From NCBI GenBank assembly GCA_030576275.1, contig JALIBN010000012.1:124001-188000 (forward strand): DNA of 64,000 nt, read 5' to 3'. The notes beneath the pieces were generated by a model. The model was not told the origin of the DNA, did not search any database, and was given only the letters and a program-made list of their open reading frames with translations. Position numbers and translations under genes: made by a program. The stretch is from Pseudomonadota bacterium (GTDB lineage: Bacteria; Pseudomonadota; Gammaproteobacteria; Nitrosococcales; Methylophagaceae). Each line of letters starts with the position of its first letter. Position 1 is the stretch's first letter. Shown piece by piece: positions 27,089-36,800 of the stretch.

Positions 27089-28012
27089 TTATTTACGGAC
27101 TTTGTTTGAGAATAGACCTTCGGGGCGCATCATTAAGATAATCACAAGCGTTAATAGCGTTAATACTTTAGCCATTGAACCACTGATGAAAAATTCTAAG
27201 ATTGACTGTGCCTGAGCGATGGTAAAGGCCGATGCGATCGTGCCAAATAAACTTGCAGCACCACCAAAGACGACAACCATAAAGGTGTCAACAATATAAA
27301 GTGATCCTGATGTTGGTCCGGTTGAGGCAATTGTTGTAAAGGCGGCGCCTGCGATACCGGCTATACCGCAACCTAAAGCAAACGTTAAGCGATCTATTTT
27401 CTTGGTGTTGATGCCAACAGCACCACTCATGATTCTATTTTGAGTAGTTGCACGAACAGCTAAACCCCAATTCGATCTATACATCAAAATATAGACACCA
27501 ACCGTAACGACCAGCGTCAAACCTAGAACGAACATACCGTTGATTGGGATATAGATTGATTCTGTTGGTTGATACGCCCCCATTAACCAATCAGGTAATG
27601 TAGGGCTAACTTCACGTGCTCCAAATATTGAACGGAAACTTTGTTGCATAATCAAACTTAAACCCCATGTCGCTAGCAGCGTATCAAGTGGTCTCTTATA
27701 TAAATGTCGTATCAGAATAAACTCTGTGAGATACCCGAGTATCCCCGCGATGACAAAGGAGGCAAGGATCGCAAACAGGAAGTAGTATTGAAGAAACGAG
27801 GGGAAATACGTTTCACTTATAACCGACAATAGATACGTTGTATAAGCACCTACAGCCATAAATTCGCCATGGGCCATATTGATAACGCCCATTTGTCCAA
27901 AAATAATCGCCAGACCGAGTGCCATAAGTAAAAGTACACTAAACAAACTCAAGCCAGCAAAGCCTTGCATGGCAAAAATTGAGGTCAACTCTTGTATTGA
28001 ATACTCACCCAT
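27089..28012 (-). CDS. urtB: Urea/amide ABC transporter permease UrtB
   Basis: A 307-residue LivH-type permease: FGQMGVINMAHGEFMAVGAY near the N terminus, RATTQNRIMSGAVGINTKKID in the middle and VVVFGGAASLFGTI later. It would form the inner-membrane channel with UrtC and corresponds to FmdE by gene order. It is separated from urtA by 126 bases containing a perfect hairpin. Confidence 0.95.
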   Translation of the reverse strand: MGEYSIQELTSIFAMQGFAGLSLFSVLLLMALGLAIIFGQMGVINMAHGEFMAVGAYTTYLLSVISETYFPSFLQYYFLFAILASFVIAGILGYLTEFILIRHLYKRPLDTLLATWGLSLIMQQSFRSIFGAREVSPTLPDWLMGAYQPTESIYIPINGMFVLGLTLVVTVGVYILMYRSNWGLAVRATTQNRIMSGAVGINTKKIDRLTFALGCGIAGIAGAAFTTIASTGPTSGSLYIVDTFMVVVFGGAASLFGTIASAFTIAQAQSILEFFISGSMAKVLTLLTLVIILMMRPEGLFSNKVRK

Positions 28013-28077
28013 AACACCTACTCCGTAATAAAGTTTCTAACGAAAACATTACAATTAATCACTATTTTGAACTTAAT

Positions 28078-28106
28078 AACAGGTTGGTCATTACGACCAA
28101 CCTGTT
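28078..28106 (-). repeat. Hairpin between urtA and urtB
   Basis: AACAGGTTGGTC and GACCAACCTGTT (12 pairs, 5-base loop) form a stem 33 bases after the urtA stop. No T-run follows. Such intercistronic stems typically stabilise or attenuate transcripts so that the binding protein is made in excess over the permease. Confidence 0.7.
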
Positions 28107-28138
28107 TCAATATTAAACGTATGGAACTAGCGGATTGC

Positions 28139-29374
28139 CTATTGGTAACCTTCAGGGAATGGATTTGGTTCAATCAATTCAGATTCATATACTATTGTTG
28201 CTTGGCCATCTTTGTTCCATTGACCAACCCGAGCTTTACTCCATAAGTGATGGTTAGGATGCAATTTCACGTAACCTTCAGGTGCTGTTGTTAACTCGAT
28301 GTCACCTTTTTCAGATTCAGCAACAACTTTATCGACATCAAAAGATCCAGCTCTTTCGACAGCCGCTTTCCATAACCAAGGACCTAAGTAAGCCGCTTGA
28401 GTCACATCACCTATTACGCTGTCATCACCCCACATTGCTTTAAACTCTTTAACAAATGCAGCATTGTTAGCATTGTCTTGGCTTTGGAAATACTTCATTA
28501 CCGAGTAGAAACCTTCTAAGTTCTCACCACCAATACCTAAAACTTCATCTTCCGTTACTGAAATTGTTAACAGAGTTTGATTTTCACTGGTAATGCCCGC
28601 TGCTTTAAGTTGTTTAAACCAAGCAACGTTACTCCCACCTACTACTGCGGCATAAATTACATCAGGCTTTTTAAGGCGGATTTTATTGATGGTCGATCCA
28701 AACTGTGTGTCACCCAATGGTTTGTAATCTTCACCTACAACTTTGCCTCCCAATACATTTTCAATGTGTTTACGAGCAATTTTCATTGATGTACGCGGCC
28801 AGATGTAATCAGAACCAATCAAATAGAATGTTTTAGCTTCTTTCTCTTTAGCTACCCAATCTAAACCGGCAAGAATCTGTTGTGTTGCTTCTTGACCCGT
28901 GTAGATAACATTATGTGATTGCTCAAGACCTTCATAAAATGTCGGGTAATAAAGCAAGCCATTTTCTTGTTCAAATACTGGCAATGCCGCTTTACGTGAT
29001 GCAGATGTCCAGCAACCAAATACCGCAGCTACTTTATCTTGTACTAAAAGTTTACGAGATTTTTCTGCAAACGTTGGCCAATCACTGGCGCCATCTTCTT
29101 GAATAATCTCAATTTGACGACCTAAAATACCGCCAGACTCATTGATTTGCTTGATCGCTAATTTTTCTGCTTCTTGCGCTCCAGTTTCACTGATCGCCAT
29201 TGTGCCGGTCAGTGAATGCAAAATACCTACTGTCACCGTGGTATCGGTTACAGCCTGACCCGTTGTTGTTGCATCCATCGCCATTGCGCTGGTTGAAATA
29301 AACCCTGCAGCAACCATTGCACTTAGCAATGCCGCCGTTTTACCTAAGAATTTTCTTCGATTAAATTCACTCAT
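28139..29374 (-). CDS. urtA: Urea/short-chain amide substrate-binding protein UrtA (FmdD-like)
   Basis: A 411-residue periplasmic binding protein. The N terminus carries a twin-arginine signal, FNRRKFLGKTAAL, followed by a hydrophobic core and AMA, so export is probably by Tat. The mature protein has TVTVGILHSLTGTMAISE and FGCWTSASRKAALPVFE, typical of UrtA. The second of two adjacent ATGs (29374) is better spaced from AGGAG. By order it corresponds to FmdD of Methylophilus, described as binding short-chain amides and urea. Confidence 0.95.
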   Translation of the reverse strand: MSEFNRRKFLGKTAALLSAMVAAGFISTSAMAMDATTTGQAVTDTTVTVGILHSLTGTMAISETGAQEAEKLAIKQINESGGILGRQIEIIQEDGASDWPTFAEKSRKLLVQDKVAAVFGCWTSASRKAALPVFEQENGLLYYPTFYEGLEQSHNVIYTGQEATQQILAGLDWVAKEKEAKTFYLIGSDYIWPRTSMKIARKHIENVLGGKVVGEDYKPLGDTQFGSTINKIRLKKPDVIYAAVVGGSNVAWFKQLKAAGITSENQTLLTISVTEDEVLGIGGENLEGFYSVMKYFQSQDNANNAAFVKEFKAMWGDDSVIGDVTQAAYLGPWLWKAAVERAGSFDVDKVVAESEKGDIELTTAPEGYVKLHPNHHLWSKARVGQWNKDGQATIVYESELIEPNPFPEGYQ

Positions 29375-29427
29375 CATATATCTCCTGTTGATATAATTTT
29401 TAGTACATTTTTATAAAGTGGTGACGC

Positions 29428-29772
29428 TCAATGTCCCAGCATCCAAGGTCTTGCGGTTTTCTTCGTTTGCATCGATAGGCCGTGTCCTGTAGTTGTTGAG
29501 TTGTCTTTTTCTTTAGATGCCGGTTTGCAACTATGAGAACCTGTGCAGCCACAACTAGACCGTCGTGCTTGTCTAGGTTCATGAGCGGCTTTTTCATTTC
29601 GTTCATGTGCCACTCTCGTTGACGAGCTCACTAGGGCTAAATGAGGCGCAGAAATAATTCTGGGGGCCATTTCTCCACATGATTCACACAACGATGGATT
29701 AGCAGATTCACTCATTTTACGAAGCGCGGTAAACGTTCCGCATGATTCACATTGATAGTCATATAAGGGCAT
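29428..29772 (-). CDS. fmdB: FmdB-family zinc-ribbon protein
   Basis: A 114-residue protein starting MPLYDYQCESCGTFTALRKM, with a second CESCG at about residue 31; the four cysteines form a small zinc ribbon. The C-terminal half is polar and has another cysteine-rich patch, SSCGCTGSHSC. FmdB of Methylophilus was proposed as a regulator of formamidase, but its mechanism is not settled. It lies 13 bases after fmdA. Confidence 0.92.
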   Translation of the reverse strand: MPLYDYQCESCGTFTALRKMSESANPSLCESCGEMAPRIISAPHLALVSSSTRVAHERNEKAAHEPRQARRSSCGCTGSHSCKPASKEKDNSTTTGHGLSMQTKKTARPWMLGH

Positions 29773-29785
29773 CTAATTTCTCCGG

Positions 29786-31009
29786 TTACGATGTAGAGCT
29801 TAAATCTGAACCTGGCATAACCAGTTTCAATGGCCCATCAGCATTGGGGCGGATATCAAAATCAAATATTCCGGTTGGGATCCATAAGGTTGCACAAGCA
29901 TTAGGAATATCAACAATACCGCTGATATGGCCTTCTACCGGTGCTGTACCAAGAATTGAGACCGCCTGTTCACCGGTGTAACCAAATTTTTTCAGATATT
30001 CAATCGCGTTCAGACAAGCTTGTTTGTAGGCCATATTTACATCTAAATAACCTTGTTTTCCTTGCTCATCAACCGAAATACCTTCGAAAATCATATAGTC
30101 ACTGTAATTTGGACTTACTGGACTAGGTTGGAAGATAGGGTTTTTAACACCATATTTTTTAACGCCATCTTTAATCAGTGTCACCTTGATATCTAAGTAC
30201 CCAGCCATTTCAATGGCACCACAGAATGTAATCTCGCCATCGCCTTGAGAGAAATGGAGATCACCCATCGATAGGCCACCATCTTTGACATAGACAGGGA
30301 AAAAGACCTTTGAACCTTTGGTCAGATTCTTAATATCACAGTTACCACCATGTTCACGAGGAGGAACTGTTCTGGCACCTTCTTTAGCTGCTGCTGCCGC
30401 TGCGTCACCTTTTAAACGGCCCATTACAGCGGCTGTTTCGTTTGGCGGTAAGGCTAATGCAGGAACACGATCGGGATCAGTTGCGATTAAGTCACCTTCA
30501 CGTTTATTCCAGGTTTCTAATAACTCGTGAGATGGCAAGCAACCAATTAATCCTGGATGCATGATCCCAGCAAATTTAACATTAGGTACGTGTCGAGATG
30601 TGGTGTAGATACCGTGGAAGTCCCAAATAGATTTTCGTGCATCAGGATAATGGTCAGTTAAAAAACCACCGCCATTTTCTTGAGCAAAAATCCCATTAAA
30701 ACCCCATTGTGATTCATCGAAGGTGCCGACATCTAAGATATCAACAACCATTAAATCGCCAGGCTCAGCACCTTCAACACCTATTGGGCCACTTAGGTAA
30801 TGAACCTGAAGCAAATCAACATCACGGACATCGTCAGCGCTATCGTTGTTACCTATTTGGCCACCGGTCCAATCCATGCATTCAACACGAAATTCATCGC
30901 CGGGTTTGACCATGGAAATCATCGGAAGATCAGGATGCCAACGGTTGTGAATTTGACCGTCCTGATCCCATGGTTTTTTATCTAAATCTAGCTTTACTAA
31001 CGTTTTCAT
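29786..31009 (-). CDS. fmdA: Formamidase
   Basis: A 407-residue enzyme of the acetamidase/formamidase family (FmdA_AmdA). Landmarks include HNRWHPDLPMISMVKPGDEF, TGGQIGNNDSADDVRDVDLL, the active-site region VHYLSGPIGVEGAEPGDLM, and PPREHGGNCDIKNL. It hydrolyses formamide to formate and ammonia in the cytoplasm; formate is then a C1 energy source. It lies 42 bases after the porin gene and 13 before fmdB. Confidence 0.95.
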   Translation of the reverse strand: MKTLVKLDLDKKPWDQDGQIHNRWHPDLPMISMVKPGDEFRVECMDWTGGQIGNNDSADDVRDVDLLQVHYLSGPIGVEGAEPGDLMVVDILDVGTFDESQWGFNGIFAQENGGGFLTDHYPDARKSIWDFHGIYTTSRHVPNVKFAGIMHPGLIGCLPSHELLETWNKREGDLIATDPDRVPALALPPNETAAVMGRLKGDAAAAAAKEGARTVPPREHGGNCDIKNLTKGSKVFFPVYVKDGGLSMGDLHFSQGDGEITFCGAIEMAGYLDIKVTLIKDGVKKYGVKNPIFQPSPVSPNYSDYMIFEGISVDEQGKQGYLDVNMAYKQACLNAIEYLKKFGYTGEQAVSILGTAPVEGHISGIVDIPNACATLWIPTGIFDFDIRPNADGPLKLVMPGSDLSSTS

Positions 31010-31051
31010 TTTTCTCTCCAGTTATTGGAAAAATTTTTGTATGAACAGGTG

Positions 31052-32170
31052 TTAAAATTGAAGTTGCATGCCGACTACAATAGAATCTGTATCTGCAGCA
31101 TTTGTGACTTCTTGCATTCTGTAAGTCGCTGTTACTGAGGCGTTGTAGCCATCTATGATGTAGTTGACACCAAGGTCAGTACGCTCAGTTTCAATGCCAT
31201 TGTCTGCATCAAAGCTTTGGTATTTGACCATTGGCATAAATTGACCCCAGCCTACTTTCTGATTGAAGATAAAGCCCGCACCAACGGCATAAGCATCACC
31301 TTGTTCACTTAAGAACACATCATCAGTATCGTAGTCGTAATAAGCCGCTTCAAAAGAAATAGCACCCGCGGCTAATTTTTTCTCAATCAACAAGTCCGCG
31401 CCCCATTGACTGTAATCACCCACGTCCGTAGCAGAAGCCGCGCCATCGCCTTTAGAGCGGGCAAAAACACCGACAGTGAATATGTCTTTTGCTCCTAGGT
31501 AGTTACCTGTTCCGTAATAACCAGGTTCTTTATCCCAGAAGCTATATTGCAAACGACCGGCATACATAAGTTCGTCGCTTTGATTAGGATTATTGGTTAC
31601 ATCACCAACACCGCTATAGAAAAAGATTTTGTCAGCTTCAAAGGCACCAAAAGAATAAGCAAGACGTTCATCAAGTGTTGTACCTACAACTGCCACACCT
31701 TCATCACGACCTATCGTTCCGCCATTCCAGCCGTAACGGGCAGCGATGTTCTGCCAATAACCGTCACCTGAGGTGTAATAAGGACCTGCCATGTTGGCAC
31801 GGCTACTTGGTGATAAGAATCGACCTGCCCAGATAGCAAGATCAGGTGTAATCTGGAAAATACCGGCGGCATCGATTACTTTCATCGATTCATCACCATT
31901 CATTTCGGTATTAAACATACCTTTGATGTATTTATTTAAAGAACCGCCAAAATAAAGACGGGCACTATCAAGTGAAAAGTCATTAGAGTTGCCACCATCA
32001 TTTGCAGCATCTTCAACACTACTGAAACTACTACGAAGGCCAAAACCAACGCTGACGTATTTATCTTCACCAAATGTGATTGTTCCGGCCGCTTGTGAAA
32101 TTACTGGTGTCATGCTTGCTATACTTGCTATAGCAATGGCAATTGCTAGGCCTTTGTGTTTGATTTTCAT
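31052..32170 (-). CDS. fmdC: Outer-membrane porin, FmdC-like
   Basis: A 372-residue outer-membrane protein. A signal peptide ends at VISQA, the mature part is rich in alternating aromatic strands (SARLYFGGSLNKYIKG, WAGRFLSPSSRANMAGPYY) and the chain ends in phenylalanine (VVGMQLQF), as outer-membrane barrels do. It has the position of FmdC of Methylophilus, a porin induced by amides and urea. It is the first gene of the minus-strand run that ends at ureG. Confidence 0.9.
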   Translation of the reverse strand: MKIKHKGLAIAIAIASIASMTPVISQAAGTITFGEDKYVSVGFGLRSSFSSVEDAANDGGNSNDFSLDSARLYFGGSLNKYIKGMFNTEMNGDESMKVIDAAGIFQITPDLAIWAGRFLSPSSRANMAGPYYTSGDGYWQNIAARYGWNGGTIGRDEGVAVVGTTLDERLAYSFGAFEADKIFFYSGVGDVTNNPNQSDELMYAGRLQYSFWDKEPGYYGTGNYLGAKDIFTVGVFARSKGDGAASATDVGDYSQWGADLLIEKKLAAGAISFEAAYYDYDTDDVFLSEQGDAYAVGAGFIFNQKVGWGQFMPMVKYQSFDADNGIETERTDLGVNYIIDGYNASVTATYRMQEVTNAADTDSIVVGMQLQF

Positions 32171-32188
32171 GTGCTACCCCTTAAAGAT

Positions 32189-32216
32189 TTTGGACATATA
32201 AAATTTCGACATATAA
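32189..32216. repeat. Direct repeat upstream of fmdC
   Basis: On the plus strand TTTGGACATATAA (32189-32201) and TTTCGACATATAA (32204-32216) are near-identical 13-base units with a period of 15, lying 19-46 bases before the fmdC start. They could be a tandem binding site for the nearby LuxR-type regulator; this is inference. Confidence 0.45.
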
Positions 32217-32374
32217 CTTATAGTTCACTGACTAGCACCGTTGCTGATCAAAGTTGAACTTCAGGAGCCATATTAGAGAGATGTCTCTTAATCTTAAATA
32301 CGTCAAATTGCGTACAAACGATTACAGGGATATGCGGTAGGCTTAGCTTGAAATTTAAAACGGGGAGCATTAAA

Positions 32375-32860
32375 ATGACTGTGAATAAGCAAAAAACCAC
32401 AACCGTATTATTAATGAGCACACTGTTTTTAACGCTAAGTGCTTGTGGTGAATTTAGTTATAAACGTGGTGCGACTGCCACCGAGTTTCAGCAAGAGAAA
32501 AAAAGCTGCTCAACAGAATATACGGCCGAAGTTGACGTTGAGTCATGTTTAGCTAAAAGTGGCTGGATAGTCGTAGGTGTCGATAAACCATTGTTTGCTG
32601 AAGCAACCGCAAGTACAAAGAATGTTGAAACGATTTCTGAGGAAAAATTGATTCCAGAACAAGCGGCTGATCCTCTGGAACTGATAGCTGTGGGATCGTG
32701 GTGGAAAACAGGAGCTGCACCCAATGCACTGTTGGCGGATAGTGAACAATGTGTCGCTGAACTAGGTGAAGGTCATCAGACTCAGAATAATATGAGTTTG
32801 GTCACCAGAGGGTTGATAGGCTGTATGAGGGGTAAAGGCTGGTTTGCTTTAAAACAATAG
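32375..32860 (+). CDS. Lipoprotein of unknown function
   Basis: A 161-residue protein with a lipoprotein signal (TVLLMSTLFLTLSAC). The mature part holds paired cysteines in KKSCSTEYTAEVDVESCLAKSGW, EQCVAELG and IGCMRGKGWF, the last two elements being typical of small lipoproteins with a repeated short-helix motif. GGGGAG lies 7 bases before the ATG at 32375, which is preferred over an upstream TTG at 32348. It sits between the porin and the two-component genes, on the opposite strand. Confidence 0.8.
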   Translation: MTVNKQKTTTVLLMSTLFLTLSACGEFSYKRGATATEFQQEKKSCSTEYTAEVDVESCLAKSGWIVVGVDKPLFAEATASTKNVETISEEKLIPEQAADPLELIAVGSWWKTGAAPNALLADSEQCVAELGEGHQTQNNMSLVTRGLIGCMRGKGWFALKQ

Positions 32861-32927
32861 CCAGTGTTGCCATTAAGTTAGGTGCATTACCTTTTTGAAC
32901 ACATCAGTCTGTTTGTCATGTTCACCA

Positions 32928-33872
32928 CTAACTAGGTTTTACGTCACCTCTAATAGCATGTAATTTATTTGAGGCGAGTGATGCTGCTGCAGTTCTTGTT
33001 TCAACCCCCAGTTTAACGAAGATATGTTCGGTGTGTTTATTGATAGTTCTGGGGCTGGGGCCGAGAATTTCGCTAATACTTTTATCTGTTTTTCCCAAAA
33101 TCATCCAGTGCAATACTTCGGCTTCGCGGTTTGTTAAATTAAAAATGGCCTTGAGTGCTTCGATTTGAGCGATTTCAGACTCTTCCCGTAATATTATTAG
33201 CCATTGTTCATCATTATGAATGTCGGCAGGATTGAAAAGAAGCTTACCGGTAGGACATTCTACGATAAGAGGTCTAAGCCTTTTCTCGCCCCCAAGATGC
33301 AACTGAGATACCCAGTTATGAAATAGATCTGGCATGCCAGAATCGGGCTGGGCAGCACTTATCATATATTTAGCAATAAGTGACCTTGCCAAAGGTGTTT
33401 GCCAGATAATTTTTCCTGTTTCAGGGAGGACTGCAATTGCTGCCTGACCAAAGGCGTCAAGTGCACCTTGTGTCTGATTGAGTACCCGTGAATTTTGAAG
33501 GTGCGTATTTAAACGAGCGATCACTTCAATCGGGCTGAGCGGTTTAGTGACATAATCAATTCCACCAGATGAAAATCCTGCAACAACGTGCTCTGACTCG
33601 GTAAGACCGGTCATAAAAATAACGGGAATATGGCGTGTATTCAAATCATTTTTTAAGTTGCGGCAGACTTCAAATCCATCCATTTCGGGCATTAATGCAT
33701 CAAGTAAAATAATGTCTGGCGAGACCTTTCGACTGATCTCCAATGCCCGCTTACCACTGTTTGCAATTAATACGGTGTAGCCTGATTCCACTAAAGAATC
33801 ATGTAGCAGTGCCAGCGTTTCAGGAATGTCATCAACGATTAGGACTACTGCATCTTGTTGACCATCAGACAT
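32928..33872 (-). CDS. Response regulator with LuxR-type output domain
   Basis: A 314-residue regulator. The receiver has VLIVDDIPETLALLHDSL, the phosphoacceptor Asp in PDIILLDALMPEMDGFEV and the conserved Lys in YVTKPLSPIEV. A middle segment of about 110 residues resembles a PAS-like domain, and the C terminus is a LuxR helix-turn-helix (LTNREAEVLHWMILGKTDKS and PRTINKHTEHIFVKLGV). The start at 33872 (MSDGQQ) overlaps the kinase stop by 8 bases. Probably the partner of the permease-kinase and a regulator of the fmd-urt-ure genes. Confidence 0.92.
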   Translation of the reverse strand: MSDGQQDAVVLIVDDIPETLALLHDSLVESGYTVLIANSGKRALEISRKVSPDIILLDALMPEMDGFEVCRNLKNDLNTRHIPVIFMTGLTESEHVVAGFSSGGIDYVTKPLSPIEVIARLNTHLQNSRVLNQTQGALDAFGQAAIAVLPETGKIIWQTPLARSLIAKYMISAAQPDSGMPDLFHNWVSQLHLGGEKRLRPLIVECPTGKLLFNPADIHNDEQWLIILREESEIAQIEALKAIFNLTNREAEVLHWMILGKTDKSISEILGPSPRTINKHTEHIFVKLGVETRTAAASLASNKLHAIRGDVKPS

Positions 33873-36800
33873 CGGTAAGCCTCTCTTCAATAAATATTTT
33901 CATACTTTCCAGTTCAAAATTGTCTGTCATTCTACGTATATCAGTAATAAATGGCCCGTAGTCGGTATCTTGTTGAGCTATCTTAGTAATTAGTTTGCGC
34001 ACACCTACTACATATCCCATATCAATCATTTCTAACAGTTGATTGAGGACCTCTCTAGATGGTAATGGAGAATCATTAGCGTTAGATGAAGCTGATATTT
34101 CAGCTATTTGTTCTGGTAAAACCCACTCTAGACTCAGCCGATCGCCGATCCAGTTTATGAGTTCCAATAAATTGACAGGTTTCAGAATAAAATCTTTATC
34201 TGAGACGCCGGATGAATTTTCAAGATTCTTATCGAAAGCATTTGCTGAGATGATTCCTATCAGCACATCGTGTCGATGAACATTTCTGATCAAATGAATG
34301 GTTTCCCAGCCGTCCATTTCCGGCATAGCTAGATCCATGAAAATAATTTCTGGTTGGAACTGCGGGTAGAGTTGCAAACATTCTGCTCCAGAGGCGGCCT
34401 CTTGGACTTCAAAACCCAAAGGCTCAAGAATGTTGATTAAAAGTTCTCTATCAACTGATTCATTATCCACTACCAGTATTTTTCGCTTTGGACCTCTATA
34501 ACCGATCGGCATTCGCATGGTAAGTGCAGACAGTTCTTCTTCAATGATCACCCTTGGCAAGAACAGCCGAACTTTAAATAATGTCCCCACCCCTACTTGG
34601 CTTCCTACATTGATTTCCCCCCCCATTAAGTCAGTCAGTAACTTACTAATGGTTAAGCCTAAGCCAGTGCCTCCCACACCCTTAGATTCGGTACCGCGAA
34701 CAAAAGACTCAAAAATCGTCTCCAACTCGGAAGATTTGATTCCTGGGCCAGTATCCTCGACCTCCATCGATAAAAATTCACGGGCATAATTAAAACGTAA
34801 ATTGATCGAGCCTGTCTGGGTGTATTTAACGGCATTGCCAATAATATTGAGCAATATTTGACTTAAACGTTTCTGATCGGCGCGAACTACGCGTGGAATA
34901 TCTGCACTGATTTTACAGTTAAATTTCAAACCTTTATTAATCGCCTGAAGCTCAAACATACTGATAATATGTTGAATATATTCAGGAAGTCTTAGTGATT
35001 TAACATCAAACCTTAATTTACCATTTTCTATCCGTGCGATATCTAAAGTGCCTTCAATTAATGACAATAAATGATCGCCACTTCTAAGAATAACTTTAAC
35101 GGCATGTCGATTCTTGACCTCATCAGAAGCATTATTATCCAGTAATTGAGCATAACCTAAGATGCTATTAAGCGGTGTCCGTAATTCATGACTAATGCCG
35201 GTAATATAGCGACTTTTAGCCTGATTTGCTTGTTCGGCAACTAACCGCGCTTGCTGTAATTCTTTATCGGTGTGGTCATGCAGTACAATTTCTCGTTGTA
35301 ACAAACCGGTCTGATAATTTGACTCTTGCTGAGCAACTTTTCGGCTTTTTGAAGTCAATATTAGCCACCACACTATAATGCCACTGACCAGTACTAATGC
35401 TGAAAATGCTTTTATAAATGCAGCTCTAAGTTCCAACAAGACATAGGCAGCATTGTCAGTCACGGTTAACTCAATATGTAGGTAAATAAGACCAAAAATT
35501 GATGCGAGCAGCAAAAATGTCAGTACCATCAAAAGCAGGTAATGCCCGATGCCACTATCAATATAGGACCAGGCCGATTTCGGCAATAGCTTCATCATAA
35601 CGGCTTTCCACTGTTCGCTTAATTTGGCGTGTGGCTTACAGGCATCGTCACAACGGACATCAAGACAGCAACACAGAGAACAAATTGGCCCCTGATAGGC
35701 AGGACAATGAGCGATATCGTTAATTTCATATTCCCGCTCACAGATACTGCATATTTCTGTTTTTTTACTCGGATGAAATATGAAGGGTTGTCTCGCTAGG
35801 TAATATTTACCTTTTGTCAGCCACGCTATGGCAGGCGAACAAATCAAAGCGGTTACCATAGCAATAAAGGATGAAAATGCCTGAGCTTCAAGACCAAATA
35901 CACCGATAAATGCCAACACGGAAAAAAAGGATGCAACGACCATTGCACCGACGCCAACGGGGTTAATATCATATAAGTAGGCTCGGCGGAACTCAATTCC
36001 CTTCGGACTAAAGCCTAATGGTTTGTTGATAACTAAATCAGCCACTACCGCCGTAATCCATGCAATAGCAATATTGGAATACAAGCCTAAGACTTGTTCA
36101 AGTGCCTGAAATACATCTAACAGCATGAGCATCGTAGCGATCGCTATATTAAACACTAACCACACCACCCGTCCAGGATGACTGTGTGTCAGCCTTGCAA
36201 AGAAATTTGACCATGCTAATGAACCTGCGTACGCGTTAGTGATGTTAATCTTTATTTGTGATATCACCACAAAAAACACGGTGACAGCCAGTATTATTTC
36301 GGGATTCGAAAAGACATAACTAAAGCCAACTTCATACATATGAGTCGGGTTTACGGCTTCTTCTGGTGACTTATTGACTGTCAATGCGAGATAGGCCAGT
36401 AATACGCCAGCAAACATTTTAAGCATGCCAATGAATATCCAGCCTGGACCTGCTAGAATCACACCCAGATACCAACCGAGTTTATTTTTAGCTGTTTTCT
36501 CAGGCATGAAACGAAGAAAATCCACCTGCTCCCCAACCTGCGGGATCAATGCCATTCCAATACCCACTGCGGTGGCAAACATATAAATATTGAAGCTACT
36601 GTCATAGCCTGATTCACCAGAAAAACTCATCAGACCACGGATGGTTTGAGGTTCTTTGAGCAATATACAGATAAAAGGTAATGCCATGAGAATCAACCAT
36701 ATAGGTTGTGTAATCATCTGGATCTTACTAATTAATGTTACGCCGTGAGTAACAAGTGGAATGATGACAATGGCTGATATTAGATACCAAATATACAAGG

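Noticed and set aside
30318-30530. Plus-strand frames antisense to formamidase
   Set aside because: Complementary strand of a well-conserved enzyme; no initiation signals.
32189-32340. Sigma-54 promoter upstream of fmdC
   Set aside because: A TGGC-like word was seen on the minus strand, but the GC element at the required spacing does not match.
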